DNA of 64,000 nt from Anisakis pegreffii (taxonomy: Eukaryota > Nematoda > Chromadorea > Rhabditida > Anisakidae): the NCBI GenBank assembly GCA_035041965.1, contig JAPYMA010002364.1, positions 1 to 64,000 on the forward strand, given 5' to 3'. The notes under the pieces are model-generated. The model was not told where the DNA came from. It worked only from the letters and a program-made list of their open reading frames with translations, and did no database searches. Both the position numbers and the translations under genes were made by a program. Shown piece by piece: positions 27,748-41,300 of this stretch. How positions within the stretch are numbered: the first letter of the stretch is position 1; the number at the start of each line of letters is the position of its first letter.

Positions 27748-27936
27748 TCAATTAAATAGTTCAGCACCATAGCCCTTTATAACAAAGACACTATCCACTG
27801 CAAGAATGACATCGATGGCAAAAGCGTCATTAATGCTCATGAAACATATACCATCTATATATGTTATCGAGCCGTCATGCTCATATCTTGGAAACTGGAG
27901 TGAGTTATTTTTGGACTGATAATTGTTCTCATTCAT
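27748..27936 (-). CDS. possible exon(s), unidentified protein
   Basis: Minus-strand frame of 62 codons starting just after an AG (ttgaaag|ATGAATGAG) and reading YEHDGSITYID… to …VFVIKGYGAELFN and a stop. Inside is a gat g|gtatat donor and a cattcttgcag acceptor 54 bases apart in the same frame, so the frame stays open whether or not that segment is removed. It lies upstream of, and on the same strand as, the frame at 26900-27322 and could belong to the same gene. No family recognised. Confidence 0.27.
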   Translation of the reverse strand: MNENNYQSKNNSLQFPRYEHDGSITYIDGICFMSINDAFAIDVILAVDSVFVIKGYGAELFN

Positions 27937-30900
27937 CTTTCAAAAGTTAACAATGGTGGGCGTAAACTGATTTGTCATAATCGTGCTCAAAGGTGATTTG
28001 CAAATGTGTTAGAAGAGTGCTTGCAATGGTTGTTGTTTGCATTCGTTTGTGGAGAAGCAATGATGAATCAATGAGAATAGAAACTGATATCGTTTTAAAT
28101 ATCGTCATCGCGTGATTGAAAACTCGACGAAGAAGAAGATCAGGTCAGATGCTGTCAATAGATGTAATGAGAGAATGTCAAATTTGCTTAAGTTGCATCC
28201 AGTTTTCTATGCGTTTAACTTGAAATCTCGACATCGAATCGCTCAAAAAAGACAGAGTTTTGTGGTGTTGCTGTTGAGTGAATGGAAATAATATGATTGA
28301 TTCGTGTTTTCTTAAAGTCAGCAGAATGAATGCCAAATGAAATTGGATGCTAGTCTCAAACCAGCAAACCATTGTTCAAGTTAAGCTAAATTGCATTGCA
28401 GAATGTAAATAATATTGAATCAACAACATTCTTCATTCTTTCCACAAATCACCACTGAAGTGAAACGTTTCAGACGTACGTCAGCTGTTATTTTTGTTTG
28501 TTTTTACGATTCGGTGGTGTGAGCTTGAGGTGAAGGAACAGAAAAAATAGCAGCAGCTCATCTTTCGATTATTTTGAATACTATTTAATTCGTTCTACAA
28601 GAATACTTCTTCACAACAATACCGATTCAACCTCTCACTTGTTCGCTTCTTATTTTTTCTCTTAATTGAAATCTCATTTCGTTAATTTCGAGTTCTAATT
28701 GAATTTAGGCTTTGAAATGAACACCACGAATGGTCAAACTAACGATTGGAAATGTTTTTTCTGTTGCCAATTTCGTTCTGTTGCTCTGAAATTCAACTGA
28801 GAAGTGCACCCACCAGCTGAACGGATTATTTAGCCTAGCAAATTTTCGAAGAAATCTTTCTGGTGTCTAAGTCCGATAATTCCACACAGTGATGCACAAT
28901 GTTATGCGCTATATTCATTCCTTTCATTGTCATGCGAAAATATCACTCAATTTGCAAAAAGCTGATAAAGTTATTTCCAGCAAAAAAATTCTGTGGCACT
29001 CAAAATTTCAGTTGATAGTTGCTCATTTAAATGCCCTTCTTATAATTTACAAACTACCTGAGGTTGTAGAGTGACTGAAATTAGCGTGTTTCGAAGATAA
29101 TGAGCATTTGGTGACAGCTGAAATGATGTCTTTTGATTGCTACTTTCAAAGTAATGAAGTGAAGTAAAGTATTAAAATTTCAAAGTATTCATTACTCAAG
29201 TTTGTATGTGTTTGCGCTCATGAATAATGACATTTCAATAAATGTTTTATTAGAATTACGTCGTCATAAACTGCTGACAAATTTAATATAACTGACATCT
29301 AATGCCATTTTCGTTTATGGAGATTGTTGTTAAGCTGAAACGTTGCTCTGTCGTCACACAGTCTTAATATTGGATAATTCACTTATCCACATTTATTTCG
29401 TTTCGTTTTTCGTTTATGAGTCAATGTGCGGCTGCATTCGTTTCTAGATTTTTTAGATTTGGACAGTACACATTTATCAGTTAGCCAATAATAAACTCTC
29501 AAACAACATTGCTTACTTGAAATTAACTCAAACACTGACTGGGCTACAACGTCTTATCAACATCTCCAGTGTTTACAGCCGATCTGCACGGATGAATCTA
29601 ACGATGTTCAGCTGGGCGATAGTGTGAGTGATAATTGAGTGGGTTGATACGTTTCTTTTTTGATCGTCAGTTAGTCAGTTGTATTCTTATGCGGTTGTGA
29701 AAGTGACTGATGTTTTTGCTGACAGCATTTTGTTTTGGGGTTTTCTTCCGAAATTTGACGCATTTGTGAAGAAATTTGACGTTCGAGTTTATTTTGCAGA
29801 CAATTTTGGCTATTTTCGTGCATATGAATCTGCTTGCTGTATCCATGAATGTGGTTTATGAAATTTCCACTGATATTTGTCTCGAAAAAACAAACAAACC
29901 CAGATGTTCGTGATTTTCTCAGTGGCAAATGCAAACAAACATTTTGTTCACGTTGCAGCAGCAGCAGTCATCAGACCATTTTTATGGTGAGCAAACGATC
30001 TGGGAAAGCAACTGTTATTAGACATCAAGCAATTAATTATCGAAACAACTTCGAAATGAAGTTTCAATCGGTGAAGGAAAAATTTTTGGTTGGAAAACAG
30101 CCCTTCAGAAACAAAAAAAGAATTCTGTGGTGATTTCATGTTGACGTTGGTATGAAATACGCACTCTTGTAAAAATTATTGATAAACAAGGATTCGATGA
30201 GAGGGTGTAAAGAGACAAGAAAGAATGAGGAGTGGAATTGCGATGCTCGAAGTTAATTGAGAGACTGAACAATGGGATCAATAACGTGTGCTAGCTTCTT
30301 CAAGCATTCGATTCATTTGAAATGTTCTGAAAACTAATTAACGTTACTACACACCGTTGTGTAGCAATAATGATAAATACTTCCGTTAATTTGTTATCTT
30401 CTATTCTTCGTGTTGTTGCCTGAAAATAATCGTTTTTTGTCTCACAGTATGTCAGAAATTTTCTTCAGAACTCGCCTAAAGCATTCAAATACTTTTCATT
30501 TTCATTTTCAATCGCAGCGCCAGTCATTTTAAAGGGCTTTCGTCTGATCGTATATAAATTTTTGTCTGCTTCGTCGTAACGCCGCCTACATCATCTGATT
30601 CCATACGGACCATATTAAATTGAGATTTTTTTCTGGCTGTGACTGAAACTGAAAGCTGGAAGATGATGAAATATTTAAAACAATCAAAGTAAATCATTTT
30701 TGTGCGCAAAGAAGAAAAATCTTGACGACAGAATATGTTTTCGATTGCGGAATTTTTATGTGGCACTACAACGAGAGAACTTTTCGCACACTTTATCGGT
30801 CATAATAAACACATAAAACTTCAAAAGGCTGGATTAAATTCACTCGATATGCAGCAATCAGCTGTCATTCTCGAACACATTACCTTAAGTTGGAACTTAT

Positions 30901-31685
30901 TATGCGATTTGATTGATCATTCATGCTTTTTTGCGCACATCTTCTGCACCACTGCTCATATCTCATTCAGTACTTTTGCTTTCTCAGCGAATTTGTTTTC
31001 AGCCATAAGCTTTATCTCTTGATCATTCTTATCTGCACCATTCACGCAGTCCTTCAGGCCTTTTGAGCATTCAACGCTCTCAACTGCAAAATTTATTGCC
31101 ATTTGAAATAAGTTCAAAATTCAAAATCAATCGAGCTAGAGCCCCATTAGTCATATGAGATATATAGTCCATAAACGATAATTAATAAACGATCACAATG
31201 AGGCCATAATACAATCAGCCATAATCACCTAATGCTCTTATCACGAATCAAAAAGCAGTTTAATCATTTTTAAAATAATGAAATTCCAATTCATACTTCT
31301 TTCCTGCCTATAGGAAAGAGGTATTAATTAGAATTGCATCCAATCAAACAAAATTCATGTTCATGTCTGAATACATTCATTATAGACGCCTTAATTAAAT
31401 GCTTTTTAGCGTATCACTCAATACATTTCGTTGTAATTATACACATAAACAGCTGGATTGTCAAATATCTCGAAAATGTTGCTCATTTATTGTTGCGTTT
31501 TTTTGCGAAACACTTCTTAAGGTGCTCATATTTTCGCACTTTATCCATATGATTTGATTGATGTGATAAAGTGTGAGTGTTCAACATTAATTTCGAATAA
31601 TATATGATTTTCTGATCATCAATTCCAACTAATATCACTTCTATACGCAAACATTGAAAGTACCAGCAGAAAAACAGCCCATAAA
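27937..31685. other. intergenic or intronic, no gene recognised
   Basis: Several open frames of 60-95 codons occur on both strands (for example + 29849-30133 and + 30735-31022). None combines good splice borders with a protein-like composition. No repeats of note. Confidence 0.4.
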
Positions 31686-31689
31686 CATA

Positions 31690-32063
31690 CGCATATGTAA
31701 AGGCGTGGCTTCATTATTGGATTTATCTTGTCGGTGCCTTGGATATTGGGCGCTGGTGCATTCAATGCTGTCTGTCACTCTTGCGCAGATATGACCCATC
31801 TGAGTGCGTCTTGGAATCTGAATCAGTTGGATGCTCAGCATCTAAATGCCATCTTCAGCGAGCTCAGGCTCTTTCTCTGTCTAAACTGGACTAGAATTTC
31901 AAAGTTGCTGATTGCCCTCTCCAAATTACTTCAGTTGCATATCCAGTCTCGACAATTCATCAAGCAAATTTCAACTATGCATCAAGAACAACCAGTTCAA
32001 TGCAATCGTTTGTCCATTTCCCGAACTCACAGCTGTCGTATTCAACTGATTAACATACGTTGA
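31690..32063 (+). pseudogene. frame-broken gene-like island, unidentified
   Basis: GC-richer island whose coding signal jumps between frames. Frame one opens with a hydrophobic, membrane-like GFIILGF-type run (GFILSVPWILGAGAF). A second frame then reads RRYDPSECVLESESVGC and, after a TAG near 31,892, continues as a Ser/Thr/Gln-rich tail (YASRTTSSMQSFVHFPNSQL). A membrane segment followed by a polar tail would be a sensible small membrane protein if the frames were continuous. The pattern fits a decayed gene, assembly indels, or unrecognised small introns. No family assigned. Confidence 0.3.
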
Positions 32064-33828
32064 ATAGTGATTGATTTCTGTGATTAAAATGAATCGAACC
32101 AATTCGAATGTTCAACGTCCACTGTTTCAACATTGCCGTCATTTAGTCGTTCGTTTCGTTTTCTCATACTATCCATCCGTATCAGTGGGCATTCGAAATT
32201 GGCTTAATTTTAGGTTGGCTGAATTTCTGACGATTGAAGATTTTCGTGCTGCGAACTGATAGCCGTCAAACACAATGGTGGTGAGTAATTTGTAAAATTA
32301 CTAATTGTAAGTCAGAAGTAGTAAGTGATGATGAGATTTCGGAAGGCCATTTGAAAATGCTGAGAGTATCGAACGTAAACACTGTGTTTTCGTTGAACAG
32401 ACGACTGCAATATGCTTTCTGTGTGTAAAAACTCATAGCATATGTCATAAGGTTAAAGAATAATTGTTGTTTTGCCATCAAAATAAATGAAGCGTTTTGA
32501 GATGAATCATTTGAACGCTGAAAAATAAGTTTAATGCTGGCGCCATAAATTTTGCTGCGTTTCATCCACTCACAAAATCCCTCAATAAATCAGAGTACTC
32601 TTCACAAACGCCCTATCAAGTCAGTTTTGATCCTATCCAATACGCACTGTTATGTTGAAAACATCTCACAAGTATAATCCAAGAAGCAGTTGTTTTAATT
32701 TCTATTGGAAACTTCGCGAATTGTCCGCCCACGTATGGCCCACCAATAGGTTTTTTTTGTCCCTATTCCGGCGGAGACAGGGAGAGATCACTTTATTTTC
32801 CTCCGTTTCTGTTTCCATGCTCTCTCCACGGGGATCTTCACAAGAAGACAGTTTTCATGGGAATGACTGAATTACTAGGTTGCTGCCAGGGAATTTTATC
32901 ACTTTCATCAGTCCTATTATCACAAGGCAGCGAAAGCAAACCTGAGAATACGGGTAGATTTGCCTGCTCCATCTAAACGTTGAACAATGCTCTTCGCGTT
33001 GGGCAAGCAAAATTTTAAAGCGATTTTTCGGTTCGGCACAGATCTCCTCTCTCAAAAACATCGCTATGCACCACCACCACTGCTGAAGTTCATCATTTCT
33101 TGTCGATGATAGAAAACGGTTGACTGAAAGGTTTCCGTTTCCACCCAAAAATACAATCGATTATTAGTATTAATTTATTTATCAAATAAATTCCGAAAGG
33201 GGCTCACAGCAAATGATTTCGAATAAATTCCACTTCAATTCTATCCCTCATCGAGCTTTCTTCCTCCGTATCGACTGCCCTAAAAGCATAAGCAGTTCTT
33301 CCACAAGTCAGTCGTCACCGTCAAAATTTTTCCACATTCTCACTAGAAAAGTTTCACTTACTATGCATCTACATTGTGCTGGCAATAAACTATTGGGAAT
33401 GCAAACAACTGCACCGTGATGAAACTTGAATGATTCGATTCAATTCCACCCGTTAGTTCTCGCCAACGGCCAACGGTATAGCTACGGGAAGAAAGATTTT
33501 CTCGTTTGCCTGTCGCCGCCGCGACAACCTTTCTTTACTCATACAAAATTTCTTGTTCCAAGATGCTGACGTCGAATATTGACGACAAGAGAATTTTATT
33601 CATAGAGCTTTGAGCGCAATTTCAATGATTTTTTCAAACTTTCGATTCACAGACTCAAAATTTAAAAAAAAGAATCCATTTTGAAACCATTCTTCAACGA
33701 AGCCTTGCCTATCATTACTAGACAACGATGCCGGAAAGAAAATGTAATTATGTTGGTTCACAGAACAAAACCCTCAATATCATCAGTATGCAGCTGAATA
33801 CACTGAGCATTCACTCGTTCATTTACAG
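32064..33828. other. no gene assigned; possible 5' exons of the next gene
   Basis: The 5' exons of the methyltransferase-fold gene should lie in or before this stretch. One candidate is the frame starting ATG at about 32864 (MTELLGCCQGILSLSSVLLS…), ending at aat acg g|gtagat, but its phase does not join the exon at 33829 directly. Nothing else is convincing. Confidence 0.35.
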
Positions 33829-36033
33829 AAAGTTCGATTCGGAAAGGCTGAATGCGATGCGTTGAAAAAATTCGAAACCCTACATCATCAAGATCTTTGG
33901 GCGTGGATCATCGATAAGGTTTCTCCACTTTACTTTACTCCATGAATAGTGGTCGTGCTGAAGGGAATTGCCTGAAGTATTCATTTCTAGAGTTGGCGAT
34001 TCTCGTTATGAATCTACTCCTCTTACTCATCATCAGTTTATTGATGCATTTTGATCAAGAAAAAATTTTTTTGATGTGCTGCTAACATTCATTTATTCTT
34101 AAGTTGACCTTTCAATGATCACGTCGTACTCATTTATGAATTGTTACAGTCAAAAGAGGGCACTGATAAAGGGAAAGAGCTGAGATTTTTGTCCATCTCG
34201 GATGAGGCGAATATTTTCGCGATACTATTAGCTGAGCAGTTGCCGAATTCGAAGATGACGTGCGCGATTCGTAATGAATTACCAAAAATCGACTTGCCAA
34301 CTAACGTGACTGTGGTGAATTACAAAACCATTGATGAACTCCTAGCTGTAAGTTTTTATGTGATTTTTCTTCGCATGCTATCCGCTGCGTTGTGTTTCAT
34401 TTGCTCATTAAAATTTTACGGCTAAAAGCATACGTCTATAGATAGAAATATGGTGCAACTAAGGCAATCACATTGACAAAGTGCAGAAAAACATCAGCTG
34501 CTCGACTCAACTTCAGCTGTTATTAGTTCGATATCTCAATGTTGAACGAAATTCGAAACCAATGGGAAATACCCGGTTTTTTCTTAAGAAATGAGTGTTT
34601 CATAAGAGCGACACGAAAGTGATATGCAGGATATCTTGTGCCTGCAAAACCGCATCGAATCCGTTACGTCAGTTGCATTTTTGGGGCACCCAAACTGCAG
34701 TCATAACCAAGTAGTACTCATCAACAGTGTTTTTCATAGGATTAATTTAATCTCCTCTCTCAAAATCAGTTCATCTGATGATGTCTGATGAGCATGCCGT
34801 GTAATGCATATAATTCAGGTGTACAGGAGGATACCGGGTTGAAAGCTTAGAAAATTCCCGTAAGAAAGAATGGGGAATGTGTTTTTTAATGGTATTGGTT
34901 TGACAAATTTGAAGAAGTGATGAATAAACCGATGAAGTTTCGCGAGTTGATTCCAGTGGGAAATTAAGCTGAAGACATTATTCATGTGAAAGATATCTGC
35001 GTGCTTCTTGATATTCATCGTAATTTTCGCAGATCGGAGGACACTTTGATGTGGTTTTAATGACTGAGTTGACCAAAGAAGATGGAGATCTTGGTGAGCT
35101 GTTCACGAATTTACGAAAGTTCTTTGATGGAACTGGTAAATTGATTGTGTTGGCACGACCCAAGAATCCTCCGTTGCCACTACCCGACGTTTGTTTAACA
35201 CTTTGGAGAAAACTGGCACTCGCAAAAGAGGAGATTAGTGAAGGCGCTAAAAAGGTGAGTTTATTGTAACGATTATTCAAATTATCTCTTAGAAGTTATC
35301 TTATCTTGAGTTATCTTGTATGTTATTAGTAAATTTATCAAATTATCTCCAAATTCAAATTCGAATTATTCAAATTATTATTACGAATTCAAATTATTCA
35401 AATTCATCTGTAGTTACGAATGAATACGCACGCGTTTTCGATGAATTTCGACAATATCACATCAGAAAGTTTAATGACGTAATAAATCAGTGCTATAATA
35501 TTCCACCGCACCTCATATATTTCTGATCAGTTTTTTTTCGATTATCCATCGTTCAATCTGACAAATCTTAACTAAACAAGAGAACAATCGCGGTGTTCCT
35601 TGGAAAAAATGATATCAGACGTTATGATGGATAGTCACATTTTTCAACAACCTAGGACATCGTTTAACTTGAGAATAATCATGCTACTCGTAGAAGATCT
35701 CATAGTGCAGTTGTTGACTAATCAATCATAAGTCGCCGTATGCAGTACTTCTCTTTTTCATCGTCGTACAAAAACTAACCTCACCCAAAAAATGTCAGAA
35801 ATTACCAAAAAGCAGTATTTCAGGCTAACATGTCGTTCACAGGTTTTACAGTAAGCGTTCCTATCACCGTACCAAAATTCGACTGGGAAGCAATTCTATT
35901 CTCCGGCTCACTACCAGTCGTCAAGAACACACCGAAGTGTACGGATAAAGTGATAACAGAGTTCTGTAAAGCGCGACCACCAAATATTTGCTTCGAGGAG
36001 AAACTGAGTATGTTCATGATGAAAACTCAATAG
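33829..36033 (+). CDS. probable methyltransferase-fold protein, 5' partial
   Basis: Four phase-0 exons join cleanly: 33829-33918, 34150-34347, 35033-35254 and 35824-36033 (stop TAG), giving 239 aa, with the start missing upstream. Acceptors (ttttacag, ttgttacag, tttcgcag, tatttcag) and donors (gtttct, gtaagt, gtgagt) are good. The order of elements suggests a class I Rossmann-type methyltransferase: a conserved aromatic segment LWAWIID, a beta-alpha segment ELRFLSISDEANIFAILLAE, the motif GGHFDVVLMTEL (like the FDVV post-motif of SAM methyltransferases), then LRKFFDGTGKLIVLARPK, equivalent to the usual leader-of-beta5 loop, and a C-terminal WEAILFSGSLPVV. The expected glycine-rich SAM loop is not obvious, so activity may be lost or the fold differently used. 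Substrate unknown; I do not recognise the exact family. AATAAA occurs at about 36569-36574, a plausible polyadenylation signal. Confidence 0.8.
35281..35410. repeat. low-complexity ttatc / aaattattc tract
   Basis: Right after the third exon of the methyltransferase-fold gene, repeated ttatcttg words are followed by repeats of attcaaattatt and cgaattc. Intronic simple sequence, no coding sense. Confidence 0.6.
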
Positions 36034-38328
36034 ATCAAACGATTGTTTTCGAATGCGATTCTGATTGCGATTTCAATAGATTGACAGTGATATTATGTGT
36101 GCATGAACAAGGTGTTCTCAGGTAGCATAGCGAGAATATTGATACGACAACTTTCAAATATGCTGATACAAAAATTATGCACATATTGCAAAACTGTTAT
36201 GGGATTTCCGAAGCATTTCGAAAGTATCGTTTTAAAACCATTTTGATTGATTCGTTTCACTAAAATGAATTCAAAGAGAGGTTTCAACAGGAATTCGCGA
36301 AATCTCAACATAATCGAATAGATCATTCACTATGCCATGCACAGAAAAAGATACTGTGAATGGTGTAATAGCAAATATACATGAAAAATAATTGGATGTG
36401 CTTTCGATTGCCATGCAACTTCAATACCACTGCTAATCTTGTTGAAATGATCAGTTCGAAATCGCTATCGTTCTGAGCTTAAAATTCATCCAATCAACCA
36501 ACACTCGTGTGTTCGTGTAAGAAGAGGGAATTTCGCAAAGTCATCACAAAACTTTGCAAAATTCCTGAAATAAACTTTTGTGGCCAGTCAAGGAAATTTT
36601 AGAACGATTCAACAAGAACATTGTTTCGATGCCATAATAATAAATGTTGCTGTGAAGTTCTGCTGTAATATTTCATTGCTTTGTCCAATAATGCTTTGTA
36701 AAAAAACATTTGAAATGAATGTGTTATGCTGTGAAAAAGTCACAAAATACAATCATTTTATTGGTGATCAAATAAAAAGATGATAAAAACAAATCACTCG
36801 ATATGATATGATTACATAAACGAATGTCACAAAGATTTTTGAAACGATTATATACACAAAAAATCTTCAAGCAAAATAGTGTACCTATGGAAGCAAATTT
36901 CTCAGATTCTCGTGAGAATGTATATATATTGAGATGTTCGAAATCACAGATTCAGTGAACTGGTTCTAAGTGACGCAATGTTCACTTTGTCACTGATCAC
37001 TGCATCAACGCTGAAGATCTGCAGTTTTCTTCGCTGCCACGTTTCCAGGAATCAATGCATCGAAAACGATATGAGGTGGAGAAACAAGGTGCTCTCATAA
37101 AACCCTTGGGATTGTCGTGCATTTCGCTCACAAAACCAGCATAACTGAGGCATGTTTCGTCACTTCTCGTTGAGTTTGAGACGGCGGAGGTTTAGGGCCT
37201 ATTCTAATCGTGTGTACGTAGCTCGCACACTAGTTGCCGAACTTTTAAAAAGCAAAACTCAGTCATCGCATCCATATTTTGCGGAATGTTGTTTTACAGA
37301 ACGCAGCATCAATATGTTTGGGCACCAATGGAACAAGGCTGAAAATTTATGATGTTCTGGTTTGTCATGAGTTCAGCTGCCGTTAAAAAATATACAAGTA
37401 TTTGAATGAGAAACTAAATGTCCATAAACGATTTGAATATGAATCACTTTTAATCAGGTCAGCTCTAAGGAATCGCTCTAGAGGAAAGCATCAAAACGGT
37501 ATTTAAAATGTTTCGACGTGGCTTGTTGATGGTGTTATTAAACTTGAATTCGCTCGATAAGACTGGCTATCTTGAGAGTTCCTTTTGGAACGCGATCTGA
37601 GCTTGGAATATCCAATGTCCATTGCACATAACTACCGATCAGTTATTTAGTTATTCACAACAGTTTAGTCAGTTATTTACAACATATGCAGAATAGAAGA
37701 AAATGCTATTTTCTGTGATGATAACGTTGAATACAAATAATCTTTCACGTCCGCGATCCACTGAACAATTACGGCCAACACTTTGAGAAGCACTGATTTG
37801 AAATTTTCTAAAGTATACAGTAACAGTTCGACGAGTTCAATTTTAGGGGAGCATTTGTCTGGAATGATTCAAAAGTTTTGATGAAACTTCACATTTGAAC
37901 AAGTATTCATTTGACAAGTCATGACTACAGTTCGAAGCTAAAGGGTGAAACGAAACGCTTCTTGATGAGTTTCATCTCATGTCACTTCCATGATTTCAAT
38001 CATAAGATCGTATATGGTGATTGCGATGAATTATCGTCACTGAAGATCCAGTCTTCCTGATTCAATAACGACTCTCGACATGAATGATATGGTGTCTTGC
38101 AACCTCGTCGTCTCCAACTGAAATCAGCTTATTCGCACTTTCGGTTTATTCGCACTCACTTCCACGCCGCATCATAAACTTTCGTTGAATTGGAGCTGAT
38201 TCTGATCGTTCTATACTTTTTGGAATACTAAAGTAAGCAACAGTTGTTTACTTCAGATCGACTCAATACAATTTCAGTGTTAAGGAGGATGGTTGATACT
38301 GGGTATGAGTTGAGATGTAGATGAAAAA
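36034..38328. other. intergenic between convergent genes, no gene recognised
   Basis: Lies between the 3' ends of the + strand methyltransferase-fold gene and the - strand GT92 gene. The only sizeable frames (+ 36580-36783 and + 37152-37352) have no splice support or recognisable motif. Confidence 0.5.
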
Positions 38329-41300
38329 TTACTTCGACAGGCATCTTGTGACCAATCGTGAAACATTCATAGTAACTGGTGGGATCGGATCGAGTGATTT
38401 TTTAGCGGCAGCAATTATTCTGGAATATTGCTGCTTGACGAGTGCAACTTGTTCTTGGTTGAATAGTCGAGCTGAAGTGAAATTTCCAGCTACATCCGGT
38501 GATGCCCAAGTGATTCTTGCATGATATAATCGCGCAATTGAATCCGGTACCTTTAAGAAAGTTGTTAGACAAATTTCAAGTTACCAAATGAATATATTTC
38601 TAGTACTGCGATCGTGATGAAAGCGAAAGATCGGTTCGGCACTATAAACGCTTTTGGAGGGGTAACCGGATGGAAAGGGAATGCGAGCGAAAAGGCATCG
38701 ACAAGTTATCAGTAATTGCTTTCATCGAAAGGAGGCGCCTTCAATAAGTGAATTGACCCGTGCTTCGTCATGAAAAGCAGTCCCGGTTTCAGGTCAGGTA
38801 TGATGGTTGATTTATATTGCAATACTTGAGAAGTAAAGATTCCCGTAGTTGTTACTGGGTGGATTGAATGGGATGTTTTACACTGTAAACTAATGTTTTA
38901 TGTAAAGGAAGAGATCTTATAATAAGAACTCGTCATGAACAACAATGTGAGGAAAGCGAAGGACACATCAACTTTTGATCCTCGAACAGAACAGATTCTT
39001 GGGAGATTGTTTATTTTTCGAAGCAGTTTATTAGACAGCTTTATATTTACGCAACCAACTGTGATTGCTTGACCAACCTTGTACTCTGTGTATGGATAAA
39101 AGTGCTTCCGAACTGAATGAGTTAACATAATTTCAGTTCGATCGGGTAGAAAAATTGTTTTCGACGGTCCATTACCGATCTCGAATTCAGTATGCAGCAA
39201 CCATTCGAAGTCATCACTCTGCCAGTCAAGCGCATCAGTACTGTTTTCCCGGAGGAATCGTAAACGTGAATGACCAAATGTAAAACTTCCAATGTTGGAA
39301 TTGTTCTGCAGTGAATCGTTCAATAATTTGACCAAATTCTTTCCACTGAAACTTTAAACCATTGCATTTATTCAACTAAATTCGAGCAATTTACAGTATA
39401 AGAGACGAAACCGACTTTGCTAAGAAGAGCGATTGTAAGGAAGGATTTATGGGGGAACACGATGAGGACTTTATTTTATCTGAAGAGGTTTCCGTCATTT
39501 CAAAAGGCAAGTAAAGCTGAATCAATGGGTTGGGGCAATGTTCGAAAATAGTGGTTGACGTGCCTCGAATACTGGATAGGCTTAATGTACGCAAACTTGA
39601 CAGTTTGCTAACAAAACCCGAGATGTATAGAGAAGTTAAGAATTACTTCGGAATAATGAGTTCATCAATATCGACAAGTGCCACAAAACGGGCGTTTGAC
39701 CGATGAAGGCAATCGTTATGCGACAGCGAATGCCCGATTCGATAAATTGACCTATTTGGGTCGATTTCACCGGATTTTGGTAGTGTTCTCCATTGGATCA
39801 ACGTTACGATGCCCTGAAAAGAAGTCCTCATTCGAAACGATTCACAGAATCATTTTCCATATTCAGAAAACGCTATCTTAAAAAATCCTTCTCATTACCA
39901 AATTCACTTGAACCGATATCAATTTCAGGTGAAACTTATCGAAAATTTTTCGATTCCGTCTGAGTTCTGCAAAAATTTTCTCAGCTGTATGCACTGTGGC
40001 AGTTTGACGTGTTAATGCGCAGAAATCAGTGAAATTTCCGTGTTTATTTGTTCAACTATAAAGTGACAGTTTGAGAAAGAAGCAATTCAGCAGTGCGGGA
40101 AGTGCATTATGAACAGACTTCGATGAAATATGCGAACGGAATGGAATGTGCTTTCGATGAAACAAATGAACATCAGCAACGAATTATGGGCTGAGAGCGA
40201 GTAATGTTTTCTTTAGCGGTTCCTCCGAAAAAAACAACGACAACATATTTATTTAATCCAAACAAAAGCTTACATAAGTCACTGCAAATGCAAATGTATC
40301 GTTGACGCTACAGCAGCACGAACAATTCATTAGAACAAACAGAGAGTTTTGGTCGGCCAATCCAATAAATTATTATTATTTTCTTGCAAAAACGGCGTGA
40401 TTTGCCAGTGGGCAGTGAATTCTTCGAAAAATACTAACTTCAGCTGAACGAAACAGTGGTAATTTATATCAGAGCAGATAACTCCTGAAAATACCTGTTT
40501 CTCATACGCTTGAAGAATATGAAGCACAGCACGACTGACCGACTGATAGTAGATGTAAAAATGTGATGTGCCTTGCCATTTCCACAGCTGAAAAAATCAA
40601 CTTCAAAAATATTTTTCTTTGATTTCAGAAGCTTCACGATGGACAGGAAAACAAAATCAATGTATCTTCTCATGGAATTTGCGACAATTGATAGAATTGA
40701 TAAAGACGCTTTTAAAACGCATTCAAACTGGACTAATAAGACATAAAATGGCTGCAGATGAAGTCAGCAATTACATATGCTACCAAATTAGTGAAGAAGG
40801 CAAATTTCAATGCGAAGCAAAATTGATTAATTGTGATGCTCCATCCGTTATTGTATTAGTAGCGCCAACCATAACATTACTGAACTGTATAGTGAACTCT
40901 TCAAACTAATTGCGAGGCAAACAAACCATATGGTAAATGAATCTAAGAAAAAGTTCGCAGGTGTGAACGCATAACGCATCTGTTTCAAACAACTGAAACC
41001 ACTATAGAGTGAATGTTGTAGACGATTACTAGGAAATATGTGAATGTCTATGAAGTTTTTGCAGTTTGCAAGAAGCATTATTAGACAGAGTTTTTCATGC
41101 AGCTTTGTCCACACATAGTGCGAAGGCCCGATGCTGGGTTTGCAGTGCGAAAAGTAGATTGTACAGCTTGTTTCTAAGGGACAACTATGAATCAGCACTG
41201 TTTGGTTGCGATCTCATCGAAATGAAAATCAGATAATTTTGTGTTAATATGAATCAACTATTGCAATTGTTGATTTTCATGCTCACCTTCGAAAACACTT

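Noticed and set aside
39391..39594. Minus-strand open frames inside the fourth GT92 intron; one reads KFAYIKPIQYSRHVNHYF and faintly resembles the GT92 C-terminal region
   Set aside because: The flanking exons (39813-39647 and 39345-39078) join perfectly in phase without it, it overlaps other open frames, and no splice borders fit. Probably chance, though an exon relic cannot be excluded.
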